Source: an uncultured Rhodocyclaceae bacterium
GTDB taxonomy: Bacteria; Pseudomonadota; Gammaproteobacteria; Burkholderiales; Rhodocyclaceae
Length of the DNA stretch: 26,501 nucleotides
Assembly: GCA_900549295.1 (NCBI GenBank)
Contig: URNG01000036.1
Span: 1 to 26,501 of the forward strand
Direction of reading: 5' to 3'
Shown: one piece after another, positions 5,973 to 14,718 of the stretch
How the letters are laid out: the number at the start of each line of letters is the position of its first letter
Numbering within the stretch: position 1 is the first letter of the stretch
Position numbers and translations under genes: made by a program
Notes under the pieces: model-generated
The model's input: only the letters and a program-made list of their open reading frames with translations
The model's database searches: none
Told to the model about the DNA's origin: nothing

Positions 5973-7844
5973 ATGTCTGATTCTCCCGCCTCCCCGGAAC
6001 CGCTCGCCGCGCCTGAAACGCCTGCCCCGGCTTTCGACGCCCGGGCCTTTCTCGCCACGCTGACCGAACTGCCCGGCGTCTACCGCATGATCGGGGCCGA
6101 CGGCGCGGTGCTCTACGTCGGCAAGGCGAAGAACCTGAAGAAGCGGGTGGCGAGCTATTTCCGCAGCAACCTGCCCAGCCCGCGCATCGCGCATATGGTG
6201 AGCCGGATTGCCCACATCGAGACGACGGCGACGCGCACCGAGGCGGAAGCCCTGCTGCTCGAAAACAATCTCATCAAATCGCTCGCGCCGCGCTACAACA
6301 TCCTGTTTCGTGACGACAAATCCTATCCCTACATCGTTCTGACGCGCGACAGGTTTCCCCGGCTCGCCTTCTTTCGCGGCAACCCGGATCGCAGGGCGGA
6401 TTACTACGGTCCCTTCCCTTCGGCCTGGGCGGTGCGCGACAGCATTCAGCTCTTGCAGAAGATGTTCCGTCTGCGCACCTGCGAGGATTCGGTGTTTGCC
6501 AACCGCTCGCGGCCCTGCCTGCTGTACCAGATCAAGCGCTGCAGCGCGCCTTGTGTGGGTTTGATTGCGCCGGAGGCCTATGCGGAGGATATGCAACTGG
6601 CGGCGATGTTCCTGTCCGGCAAGCAGCAGGAAGTCATCAAGCGGCTGACGGCGGCGATGGAAAGCGCCTCGGCCCAGTTGGCCTTCGAGCAGGCGGCGCT
6701 GTACCGCGATCAGATTCAGTCCCTGCATCAAGTGCAGGAAAAGCAGTTCGTGGCGAGCAGCAAGGGCGAGGACGTGGACGTCGTGGTGGCGGTGCGCAGT
6801 GCTGGCCAGTTGTGTGTCAACCTGGCAATGGTGCGCGGTGGTCGCCACCTTGGCGACAGGCCGCTGTTTCCGAGCAATGCGGGCGACTCCACGGCGGGCG
6901 ATGCGCTCACGGCTTTCCTGCGCCAGCACTACGCCGTGCATCCGGCACCGGCGCGGGTGCTGATTTCGCCCTTGCCAGCGGGTGACGATCTGGAGGAAGC
7001 CCTGGCGACGCTGGCCGAGCAGGCGGGACGCCCGGTGCCGCTGATCGAAGCGCGCAGCCTGAATCAGAAAGCCTGGGTGGACATGGCGCGGCAGAACGCC
7101 GAACTCGCCATCCTTGCCCGCAACCAGGCGAGCGCCCAGCAGGAAGCGCGCCTCACTGCCTTGCAGGAGGCGTTGCAGTCGAGCGAGCCGATCGCCCGTA
7201 TCGAATGTTTCGACATCAGCCATACCCAGGGCGAGTCCGCCGTGGCGTCCTGCGTGGTGTATGACGGCAACCAGATGTGCCGGCGCGATTACCGCCGTTT
7301 CAACATCCGCGACATCACGCCGGGCGACGATTACGCCGCCATGCGCCAGGCCGTGCTGCGCCGCTATGACAGCGTGGCGGGCGGCGAGGGCAAGGCGCCG
7401 GATCTGATCCTGATCGATGGCGGCAAAGGGCAGGTGGCGGCCGCCTGGGCGGCGCTGGCCGATCTGGGGCTGACGCACCTCAACATGCTCGGCGTCGCCA
7501 AGGGGGAGGCACGCAAACCCGGTCTGGAAAGCCTGATCTTTCCGGAAGCGGATGGACGCGCGCCGCTCAACCTGCCACCCGACCATCCCGCGCTGCACCT
7601 GATCCAGGAAGTGCGCGACGAAGCGCACCGCTTTGCCATTACCGGGCATCGCGGCCAGCGCGCGAAAAGCCGCAAGACGTCCACCCTGGACAGCCTGCCC
7701 GGCATCGGCCCGGCCCGGCGCAAGGCGCTGATCGCCCGCTTCGGCGGCCTCTCCGGCGTGCGCACGGCCAGCGTCGAGCAACTGGCGGAAATTTCCGGCA
7801 TCAGCCGGGAACTGGCCGAAAAGATACATTCGGCCTTAAACTGA
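5973..7844 (+). CDS. uvrC: Excinuclease ABC subunit C
   Basis: A 623-residue UvrC, which makes both incisions around a lesion in nucleotide excision repair. The N-terminal GIY-YIG nuclease (about 33-110) reads PGVYRM and LYVGKAKNLKKRV. Four cysteines, C170, C182, C190 and C194, have the 12-8-4 spacing of the iron-sulfur cluster ligands described in E. coli UvrC. A UVR (UvrB-binding) motif follows (about 215-250). The RNase H-like second nuclease contains ECFDISHTQGE and LILIDGGKGQ with catalytic aspartates, and HRFAITGHR. Tandem helix-hairpin-helix motifs end the protein (LPGIGPARRKALIARFGG). The first 20 residues are Pro/Ala-rich and no Shine-Dalgarno precedes the ATG, so a slightly later start is possible. 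A TAAAAT -10-like hexamer lies at 5913-5918. pgsA follows after 5 bp. Confidence 0.97.
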   Translation: MSDSPASPEPLAAPETPAPAFDARAFLATLTELPGVYRMIGADGAVLYVGKAKNLKKRVASYFRSNLPSPRIAHMVSRIAHIETTATRTEAEALLLENNLIKSLAPRYNILFRDDKSYPYIVLTRDRFPRLAFFRGNPDRRADYYGPFPSAWAVRDSIQLLQKMFRLRTCEDSVFANRSRPCLLYQIKRCSAPCVGLIAPEAYAEDMQLAAMFLSGKQQEVIKRLTAAMESASAQLAFEQAALYRDQIQSLHQVQEKQFVASSKGEDVDVVVAVRSAGQLCVNLAMVRGGRHLGDRPLFPSNAGDSTAGDALTAFLRQHYAVHPAPARVLISPLPAGDDLEEALATLAEQAGRPVPLIEARSLNQKAWVDMARQNAELAILARNQASAQQEARLTALQEALQSSEPIARIECFDISHTQGESAVASCVVYDGNQMCRRDYRRFNIRDITPGDDYAAMRQAVLRRYDSVAGGEGKAPDLILIDGGKGQVAAAWAALADLGLTHLNMLGVAKGEARKPGLESLIFPEADGRAPLNLPPDHPALHLIQEVRDEAHRFAITGHRGQRAKSRKTSTLDSLPGIGPARRKALIARFGGLSGVRTASVEQLAEISGISRELAEKIHSALN

Positions 7845-7849
7845 CGCGC

Positions 7850-8425
7850 ATGCCGTTCAATCTCCCCATCCTGCTCACCTGGCTGCGTATCGTGGCCATT
7901 CCGCTGTTCATCGCTGTCTACTATCTGCCGGAACATTGGCTGACCCTGCACGAGCGTAATCTGACGGCGACCCTGATCTTCATGGCCGCCGGTTTCACCG
8001 ATTGGGCAGATGGCTTTCTGGCGCGCAAACTCAACCAGACTTCCGCCTTCGGCGCTTTTCTTGATCCGGTGGCCGATAAATTGATGGTTGCCGCCGCGCT
8101 CATCATGCTGGTGCAGCTTGACCGCGCCGATGCCGTCGTGGCCGCCATCATCATTGGCCGTGAAATCACCATCTCGGCGCTGCGCGAATGGATGGCCAAG
8201 ATCGGCGCGGCGAAGAACGTGGCCGTTTCCATGCTCGGCAAGATCAAGACGGCGGCACAGATGGCGGCCATTCCCCTGCTGCTCTACGCCGCACCGCTGG
8301 TGGGTTACGACACACTGGCCGCCGGTGAGTGGCTGATCTGGCTGGCGGCCTTGCTCACCCTGTGGTCCATGGGCTACTACCTGCGCATGGCCTGGCCGGA
8401 GATCGTCAAGCGGGGCGGGGGCTGA
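7850..8425 (+). CDS. pgsA: CDP-diacylglycerol-glycerol-3-phosphate 3-phosphatidyltransferase
   Basis: A 191-residue integral membrane enzyme making phosphatidylglycerophosphate, the precursor of phosphatidylglycerol and cardiolipin. The CDP-alcohol phosphatidyltransferase signature is complete: DGFLAR, then eight residues, G, three residues, D, three residues, D (within residues about 45-70; FGAFLDPVADK closes it). The start NLPILLTWLRI is the usual PgsA N-terminus. Several hydrophobic helices are visible. It follows uvrC by 5 bp, the common proteobacterial arrangement, and is probably co-transcribed with it. Its own ribosome site is not evident. Confidence 0.95.
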   Translation: MPFNLPILLTWLRIVAIPLFIAVYYLPEHWLTLHERNLTATLIFMAAGFTDWADGFLARKLNQTSAFGAFLDPVADKLMVAAALIMLVQLDRADAVVAAIIIGREITISALREWMAKIGAAKNVAVSMLGKIKTAAQMAAIPLLLYAAPLVGYDTLAAGEWLIWLAALLTLWSMGYYLRMAWPEIVKRGGG

Positions 8426-8430
8426 GGCGC

Positions 8431-8439
8431 TGCTATACT
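8431..8439 (+). promoter_or_regulatory. Extended -10 promoter element upstream of rpoE
   Basis: TGC followed by TATACT (8434-8439) is a good extended -10; no -35 is visible 16-18 bp upstream. The expected transcript start is near 8446, about 45 nt before the rpoE ATG. A consensus sigma-E promoter (GAACTT / TCTGA) is not obvious here, so autoregulation by RpoE is not evident from this site. Confidence 0.5.
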
Positions 8440-8448
8440 GTCGGCCCA

Positions 8449-8473
8449 ACCGCCCGACAGACGGCAGGTTTTT
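8449..8473 (+). terminator. Possible leader hairpin with T tract before rpoE
   Basis: ACCGCC (8449-8454) can pair with GGCAGGT (8463-8469) with one bulged A, directly followed by TTTTT. A competing stem, CTGTCGG (8438-8444) with CCGACAG (8454-8460), overlaps it. This could be a weak attenuator or chance; the lower stem is short. Confidence 0.3.
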
Positions 8474-8490
8474 GCGGAGAGTAGAGAAAA

Positions 8491-9090
8491 ATGAGCGAGC
8501 GCGAGGTCGACCAGGCCTTGGTTGAACGGGCGCAGGGCGGCGATCAGAAGGCATTCGATCAACTGGTCGGCAAATATCAGCGCAAACTGGAACGCCTGCT
8601 GTCGCGCTACGTGCGCGATGCGGCGGAAGTCGAGGACGTGGCGCAGGAAGCCTTCATCAAGGCCTACCGGGCGTTGCCGGGCTTTCGCGGCGACAGCGCG
8701 TTCTATACCTGGCTGTATCGCATCGGTATCAACACCGCCAAGAACTACCTCGTCGCCCAGGGCCGGCGCGCGCCGACCAGCACCGGTTTCGATGCCGAGG
8801 AGGCCGAGGGCTTCGACGATGCGGCGCTCCTGCGCGACATCAACACGCCGGAAAGCCTGCTCATGACCAAGCAGATCGGTGAGACCGTGAATGCCGCGAT
8901 GGAAGCCTTGCCGGAAGAATTGCGCCGGGCCATCATGCTGCGCGAAATCGAGGGCTTGTCGTACGAGGAAATCGCCGAAACCATGAATTGCCCCATCGGC
9001 ACCGTGCGCTCGCGCATTTTTCGCGCGCGTGAAGCGGTGGCGAACAGGCTGCGGCCCTTGCTCGACACGGCGCCGGATCAGCGCTGGTAA
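8491..9090 (+). CDS. rpoE: RNA polymerase ECF sigma factor RpoE (AlgU/sigma-E)
   Basis: A 199-residue group 4 sigma factor. Sigma region 2 spans about 20-95 (EVEDVAQEAFIKAYRALPGF and SAFYTWLYRIGINTAKN for -10 binding and melting). Region 4 spans about 130-190 (LREIEGLSYEEIAETMNC, GTVRSRIFRAREA) and is the helix-turn-helix for the -35. The family controls the envelope stress response and is normally held by the membrane anti-sigma RseA/MucA. GGAG (8476-8479) lies 11 nt before the ATG. The striking point is the neighbourhood: rseA and rseB usually follow, but here only 179 bp separate rpoE from the Do protease gene. Full length, no missing motif. Confidence 0.95.
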   Translation: MSEREVDQALVERAQGGDQKAFDQLVGKYQRKLERLLSRYVRDAAEVEDVAQEAFIKAYRALPGFRGDSAFYTWLYRIGINTAKNYLVAQGRRAPTSTGFDAEEAEGFDDAALLRDINTPESLLMTKQIGETVNAAMEALPEELRRAIMLREIEGLSYEEIAETMNCPIGTVRSRIFRAREAVANRLRPLLDTAPDQRW

Positions 9091-9114
9091 ATTGACCCCC
9101 GTGCGCTTGAAAAA

Positions 9115-9143
9115 CTTACAAAGCGCCAAAACTTGCTTACAAA
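9115..9143 (+). repeat. Direct repeat CTTACAAA x2 upstream of the Do protease gene
   Basis: CTTACAAA occurs at 9115-9122 and 9136-9143, 21 bp apart start to start (two helical turns). A partly similar CAAAACTT lies between. Spacing on one DNA face suggests a response-regulator site, but no regulator can be named. Confidence 0.55.
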
Positions 9144-9189
9144 AATGAGGCACCCCCAGGGCTGGGAGCGGTGCAGAATGGCGGCTTCA

Positions 9190-9232
9190 TTCGGGATGAG
9201 GCCTTCGTCCATGCTGCCGCGCTCATCCTGAA
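9190..9232 (+). repeat. 11-bp inverted repeat between rpoE and the Do protease gene
   Basis: TTCGGGATGAG (9190-9200) pairs with CTCATCCTGAA (9222-9232), ten Watson-Crick pairs and one G-U, around a 21-nt loop. There is no T tract, so it is not a standard terminator. It ends about 37 nt before the protease start codon. Confidence 0.65.
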
Positions 9233-9269
9233 GAGGGCGCATTAACCCTGAACTTGATAGGAAATCGAT

Positions 9270-10751
9270 ATGCATACCTTATCTCGTTGGCTCCTCCTTT
9301 TTTCCTTCCTCGGCTTGAGCAGCCTGAGTTTCACCGCCGTGGCGCAGGGGCGCAGCCTGCCCGACTTCACCGTGCTGGTAGAGCAGCAGGGCCCGGCGGT
9401 GGTCAATATCGCCACCACGCAGCGGGTGCGCACCGGCGCGCAGGCGATGCCGTTTCCGTTCGACGAAAACGATCCAGCCTTCGAACTGTTCCGCCGCTTC
9501 CTGCCGCAGATGCCGCGCCTGCCCGGCGAAAACGGCATTCAGCGCGAGGCGCAATCCCTGGGGTCCGGCTTCATCATCAGCGCGGACGGCTACCTGCTGA
9601 CCAATGCCCACGTCGTGGACGGGGCGGATACGGTGACGGTGCGTCTTACCGACAAGCGCGAATTCAAGGCCAAGGTGATCGGCGCCGACAAGCGCACCGA
9701 TGTCGCGCTGCTCAAGATCGACGCCAGCGGCCTGCCCACCGTCAGGCTGGGCGACGCCGCCCGCCTCAAGGTCGGCGAATGGGTGGTGGCGATCGGCTCG
9801 CCTTTCGGCTTCGAGAACTCGGTGACGGCGGGCATCGTGTCGGCCAAGGGCCGCGCCCTGCCGCAGGAAAACTATGTGCCCTTCATCCAGACCGATGTCG
9901 CCATCAACCCCGGCAACTCGGGCGGGCCGCTGTTCAACATGAACGGCGAGGTGGTCGGCATCAATTCGCAGATCTACAGCCGCAGCGGCGGTTTCATGGG
10001 GCTGTCGTTCGCCATTCCGATCGACGTGGCGATGGACATTCAGCAACAGTTGCGCAGCACCGGCAAGGTCAGCCGGGGGCGTCTGGGCGTGGTGATCCAG
10101 GAAGTCAGCAAGGAACTGGCCGACGCCCTCGGTCTGGGGCAGGCGGCCGGGGCCGTGGTCAATGCGGTGGAGCGCGGCGGGCCGGCGGAAAAGGCGGGCC
10201 TCGAAGCGGGCGACGTGATCCTGAAGTACGACGGCAAGACCATCGGCAGCTCGGCGGAACTGCCGCGCCTGGTGGCGGCGACCAAGCCGGGCAGCCGGGC
10301 GACGCTGCAGGTCTGGCGCAAGGGCAAGCTGCGCGACATTGCCGTGGTGGTCGGCCAGATGGCCGAAGAAGGCGCGGCCGTCCCGCGCCCCGCGCAGAGC
10401 AAGGGGCCGGCGGCGAGCAGCAACCGCCTGGGTCTGGTGGTGAGTGACCTGACGGCGGAGCAGCGGCGCGAACTCGGCCAGGGCGGCGTGCTGATCGACG
10501 AGGTACGCGGCGCGGCGGCGCGTTCCGAACTGCGCGCCGGCGACGTCATCGTCGCCGTCATCAGCAAGGGCAGCACCAGCGAAGTCAAGTCCGTGGAGCA
10601 ACTGAGCCGCCTGCTCAACCAGTTCGACCCGGCGGCGAACGTGACCCTGCTGATCCGCCGTGGCGAAATGCAGACCTTCGTCACCATCCGCGGCGTCAGC
10701 GCCAATGGTGGCGGTAGTGGTGGCACAAGCGGCGGCGGCAATGGCCGTTGA
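9270..10751 (+). CDS. mucD: Periplasmic Do-like serine protease (DegP/MucD)
   Basis: A 493-residue HtrA-family protease/chaperone that degrades misfolded envelope proteins. A signal peptide runs from residue 1 with likely cleavage after AVA (residue 25). The trypsin-like domain has the full triad: H114 (LLTNAHVVDG), D144 (KRTDVALLKI) and S217 (NPGNSGGPLFN). Two PDZ domains follow (about 270-360 and 390-475; the first contains GPAEKAGLEAGDVI). The last 16 residues are an unusual Gly/Ser/Asn tail (478-493) coded by GGC/GGT-rich DNA. The next gene starts inside that tail, 11 bp before this stop. The ribosome site AGGAAA is 7 nt before the ATG. In many betaproteobacteria this gene comes after rpoE-rseA-rseB; here it follows rpoE directly. 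Confidence 0.95.
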   Translation: MHTLSRWLLLFSFLGLSSLSFTAVAQGRSLPDFTVLVEQQGPAVVNIATTQRVRTGAQAMPFPFDENDPAFELFRRFLPQMPRLPGENGIQREAQSLGSGFIISADGYLLTNAHVVDGADTVTVRLTDKREFKAKVIGADKRTDVALLKIDASGLPTVRLGDAARLKVGEWVVAIGSPFGFENSVTAGIVSAKGRALPQENYVPFIQTDVAINPGNSGGPLFNMNGEVVGINSQIYSRSGGFMGLSFAIPIDVAMDIQQQLRSTGKVSRGRLGVVIQEVSKELADALGLGQAAGAVVNAVERGGPAEKAGLEAGDVILKYDGKTIGSSAELPRLVAATKPGSRATLQVWRKGKLRDIAVVVGQMAEEGAAVPRPAQSKGPAASSNRLGLVVSDLTAEQRRELGQGGVLIDEVRGAAARSELRAGDVIVAVISKGSTSEVKSVEQLSRLLNQFDPAANVTLLIRRGEMQTFVTIRGVSANGGGSGGTSGGGNGR

Positions 10752-10986
10752 ACTGACCCTGATCAGCCGCGGCTACTGCCACCTCTGTCACGACATGGAG
10801 GCGGCGGTAGCGCCGCTGGCGGCCGAATTCGGGGCGACGCTGACGGTGCTCGACGTGGATGCCGACCCGGCGCTGGAAGCCCGCTACGACGAACGGGTGC
10901 CGGTGCTGCTGCACGGGGAAAACGAGCTGTGCCACTACCATCTGGATGCGGCCAAAGTGCGTGAATATTTGGCGGAAATCCGCTAA
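10741..10986 (+). CDS. Glutaredoxin-like thioredoxin-fold protein (CxxC)
   Basis: An 81-residue small protein beginning MAVELTLISRGYCHLCHDME, a beta strand followed by a redox CxxC motif (C13-H-L-C16) at the start of helix 1, then a second strand (LTVLDVDADP) and the cis-proline strand RVPVLLHGE (52-60). This is the glutaredoxin-like (DUF836) family commonly found between mucD and lepA. The likely role is thiol-disulfide exchange in the cytoplasm; the substrate is unknown. I chose the ATG at 10741 because it starts exactly at the fold. The same frame is open to an ATG at 10660, but that extension would be low-complexity and lies within the protease gene. The start overlaps the protease stop by 11 bp, so translational coupling is likely. 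Confidence 0.85.
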   Translation: MAVELTLISRGYCHLCHDMEAAVAPLAAEFGATLTVLDVDADPALEARYDERVPVLLHGENELCHYHLDAAKVREYLAEIR

Positions 10987-11010
10987 AATCCACGACCTTA
11001 CGAATTTTTG

Positions 11011-11034
11011 AGGGCGCCGTCAGCGCCCTTTTTT
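11011..11034 (+). terminator. Intrinsic terminator / possible attenuator before lepA
   Basis: A 7-bp perfect stem, AGGGCGC (11011-11017) with GCGCCCT (11023-11029), is closed by a 5-nt loop CGTCA and followed by six T (11029-11034). It ends only 19 nt before the lepA ATG. A TAAAAT hexamer at 10984-10989 could start a lepA transcript that includes the whole hairpin. Confidence 0.85.
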
Positions 11035-11053
11035 CTGGATCAATTCAGCATCA

Positions 11054-12837
<1,784 letters not shown>

Positions 12838-12844
<7 letters not shown>

Positions 12845-12881
12845 AACCTCGTTGAAAATTCGTTGAACCCTCGCTGAAACC
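12838..12881 (+). repeat. Four-copy 11-bp tandem repeat at the lepA-lepB junction
   Basis: The units are TAATTGAAACC (12838), TCGTTGAAAAT (12849), TCGTTGAACCC (12860) and TCGCTGAAACC (12871), with an exact 11-bp period and the common core TTGAA/CTGAA. The first unit contains the lepA stop. Each unit carries TGA, and the period puts TGA in all three forward frames. Confidence 0.8.
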
Positions 12882-12893
12882 CGGAACATCCGC

Positions 12894-13682
12894 ATGAACT
12901 TTGCCCTGATTCTTCTCGTGCTGTCGGTCGTCACCGGCATCCTGTACGCGCTGGACGTATTCAAGTTCCGCAAGCTGCGCGCGGCAAACGACAAACCGCC
13001 CGTATGGGTGGTCTGGGGGGCGGATTTCTTCCCGGTCATCCTGCTGGTTTTCGTGCTGCGCTCCTTTTTGTTCGAGCCGTTCAAGATTCCTTCCGGCTCG
13101 ATGATCCCGACCCTGCAGATCGGCGATTTCATTCTGGTGAATAAATATACCTACGGTATCCGCCTGCCGGTGCTCAACACCAAAATCATCGACGTGAACG
13201 AGCCGCAGCGCGGCGATGTGATGGTTTTTCGTTACCCGGAAGATACTTCGCTCGACTACATCAAGCGGGTAGTGGGCCTGCCTGGCGATACCGTGGCCTA
13301 CATCAACAAGGAACTGAGCATCAACGGGACACCGGTGGCGGCGCAGAAACTGCCGGATTACGAGCATGACGGGCGTAACTATTTCTCGGAGCAGTTCAGC
13401 GAGAAGCTCGGCGAAGTCGAGCATCGCCTGCTGCGCGATGCCGATGTGCCGGCCTTCGTTCAAGGCGTGGAGATATTCCCCTACCGTGAAAACTGCACGT
13501 ACAATGCCAGCGGCGTAATATGTAAGGTGCCGGTCGGCCATTACTTCATGATGGGCGACAACCGCGACAACAGCCGCGACAGCCGGGCCTGGGGCTTCGT
13601 GCCGGAGGAAAACATCGTCGGCAAAGCCTTCTTCATCTGGCTGAATTTCAACGATTTTGGCCGTATCGGGGCATTCAAGTAA
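12894..13682 (+). CDS. lepB: Signal peptidase I
   Basis: A 262-residue membrane-bound leader peptidase that cleaves signal peptides of exported proteins. An N-terminal transmembrane helix (about 2-20), a basic cytoplasmic loop (FRKLRAANDK) and a second helix (about 37-58) precede the catalytic periplasmic domain. The catalytic serine is S69 in KIPSGSMIPTL, and the general-base lysine is K124 in DYIKRVVGLPGD. The GDNRDNSRDSR box near the C-terminus completes the S26 family signature. Position after lepA is the classic arrangement. Only a weak ribosome site (GGAA) precedes the ATG. The gene is complete. Confidence 0.97.
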   Translation: MNFALILLVLSVVTGILYALDVFKFRKLRAANDKPPVWVVWGADFFPVILLVFVLRSFLFEPFKIPSGSMIPTLQIGDFILVNKYTYGIRLPVLNTKIIDVNEPQRGDVMVFRYPEDTSLDYIKRVVGLPGDTVAYINKELSINGTPVAAQKLPDYEHDGRNYFSEQFSEKLGEVEHRLLRDADVPAFVQGVEIFPYRENCTYNASGVICKVPVGHYFMMGDNRDNSRDSRAWGFVPEENIVGKAFFIWLNFNDFGRIGAFK

Positions 13683-13693
13683 GGAGTTTGAAC

Positions 13694-14047
13694 ATGAAAA
13701 AACAGCGAGGCGTGGCGTTGAGCGGGCTTTTGATGTGGAGCTTCATTCTGGTGATCGGAGCGATCTTCGGCATGAAGATCGTGCCGGCGACGATCGAGTA
13801 TTACAAGATCAAGAAAGCGGCGGAATCGGTCGTGGCCAAGGCCGGCAGTAATGCCACGGTGCCGGAACTGCGGGCGGCGTTCGACCGCCAGATGCAGATC
13901 GACCAAGTGGCGTTTTCATCAAAAGACGTCGACATCCACAAGAATCCGCGCGGTGCCGTGGTCATCAGCGTGGATTACGAAAAGCGCATTCCGCTGTTCG
14001 CCAACGTTTCCCTGGTGATCGACTACAAGGCGTCGACGGCAGAATAA
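13694..14047 (+). CDS. DUF4845 single-pass membrane protein
   Basis: A 117-residue protein of unknown function found in this position, between lepB and rnc, in betaproteobacteria. The N-terminus MKKQRGVALSGLL leads into one hydrophobic helix (about 8-30). This resembles a prepilin-like leader (RG followed by a hydrophobic stretch), but the Glu+5 of true pilins is absent. The rest is a small alpha/beta domain presumably outside the membrane, ending VSLVIDYKASTAE. The start is ATG 13694: AGGAG (13682-13686) is an ideal 7 nt upstream, whereas the TTG at 13688 would leave almost no spacing. The Shine-Dalgarno overlaps the lepB stop. A function in secretion or pilus-like assembly would be only a guess. 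Confidence 0.85.
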   Translation: MKKQRGVALSGLLMWSFILVIGAIFGMKIVPATIEYYKIKKAAESVVAKAGSNATVPELRAAFDRQMQIDQVAFSSKDVDIHKNPRGAVVISVDYEKRIPLFANVSLVIDYKASTAE

Positions 14048-14049
14048 AT

Positions 14050-14718
14050 ATGGCCGTTGCTTCATTCGCCCGGCAGCTCGGCCACGATTTTGCGCAGCCG
14101 GAGTTGTTGCGCACGGCGCTGACACACCGCAGCTATGGCCTGCCCAACAACGAGCGGCTGGAATTTCTCGGCGACGGCATCCTCGACTGCGTGGTGGCCG
14201 ATCTGCTTTTTCGGCAGTTTCCCGATCTGCCGGAGGGCGATCTGTCGCGTCTGCGCGCCAACCTGGTGTGCCAGGAAACCTTGCGCCAGTTGGCGCAGGC
14301 CTTAAACGTGGGGGCGCAACTGCGTCTGGGCGAGGGCGAATTGAAAAGCGGCGGCGCGATGCGTCCGTCCATTCTCGCCGATGCGCTGGAAGCCGTGTTC
14401 GCAGCCATTTATCTCGATGCCGGTTTCGTTGCCGCGCACCAGGTCATTGCCCATTTGTATGCCCCCCTGCTGGCGGACTTGAAGCCGGGAGAATTCCAGA
14501 AGGACGCCAAAACCCGCTTGCAGGAATTCCTGCAAGCGCGCAAGAAACGCCTGCCGCACTACGAGCTGCTGGAAACCAGCGGTGCGGCGCACGAGCAGTC
14601 GTTTACCGTGGCCTGCCAGATCGAGCAGCCGCCGCTACGCACCACCGGCACCGGCCACAGCCGGCGGGTGGCCGAACAAAATGCCGCCCAGGCGGCGCTT
14701 GCCATCCTCGAAGCATGA
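14050..14718 (+). CDS. rnc: Ribonuclease III
   Basis: A 222-residue endoribonuclease that processes rRNA precursors and double-stranded RNA. The signature is NNERLEFLGDGILD (33-46), with a G where many homologues have S. The catalytic acidic residues by family alignment are E38, D42, D111 and E114 (ILADALEAVF). The C-terminal double-stranded RNA-binding domain (about 150-222) reads DAKTRLQEFLQAR and ends in RVAEQNAAQAALAILEA. It starts 2 bp after the DUF4845 stop and ends overlapping era by 4 nt (ATGA), the standard rnc-era coupling. All catalytic positions are present. Confidence 0.97.
   Translation: MAVASFARQLGHDFAQPELLRTALTHRSYGLPNNERLEFLGDGILDCVVADLLFRQFPDLPEGDLSRLRANLVCQETLRQLAQALNVGAQLRLGEGELKSGGAMRPSILADALEAVFAAIYLDAGFVAAHQVIAHLYAPLLADLKPGEFQKDAKTRLQEFLQARKKRLPHYELLETSGAAHEQSFTVACQIEQPPLRTTGTGHSRRVAEQNAAQAALAILEA

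Noticed and set aside
5808..7829. 673-codon minus-strand frame over uvrC
   Set aside because: Shadow of uvrC; arginine/histidine-rich without motifs, while uvrC has every expected motif.
9145..9231. Possible 28-codon peptide in the rpoE-protease gap
   Set aside because: No Shine-Dalgarno, no coding character, and no resemblance to an RseA fragment that I can see.
14268..14714. 149-codon upstream extension of the era frame
   Set aside because: It lies inside rnc in another frame and is low-complexity; Era homologues start at the ATG that overlaps the rnc stop.
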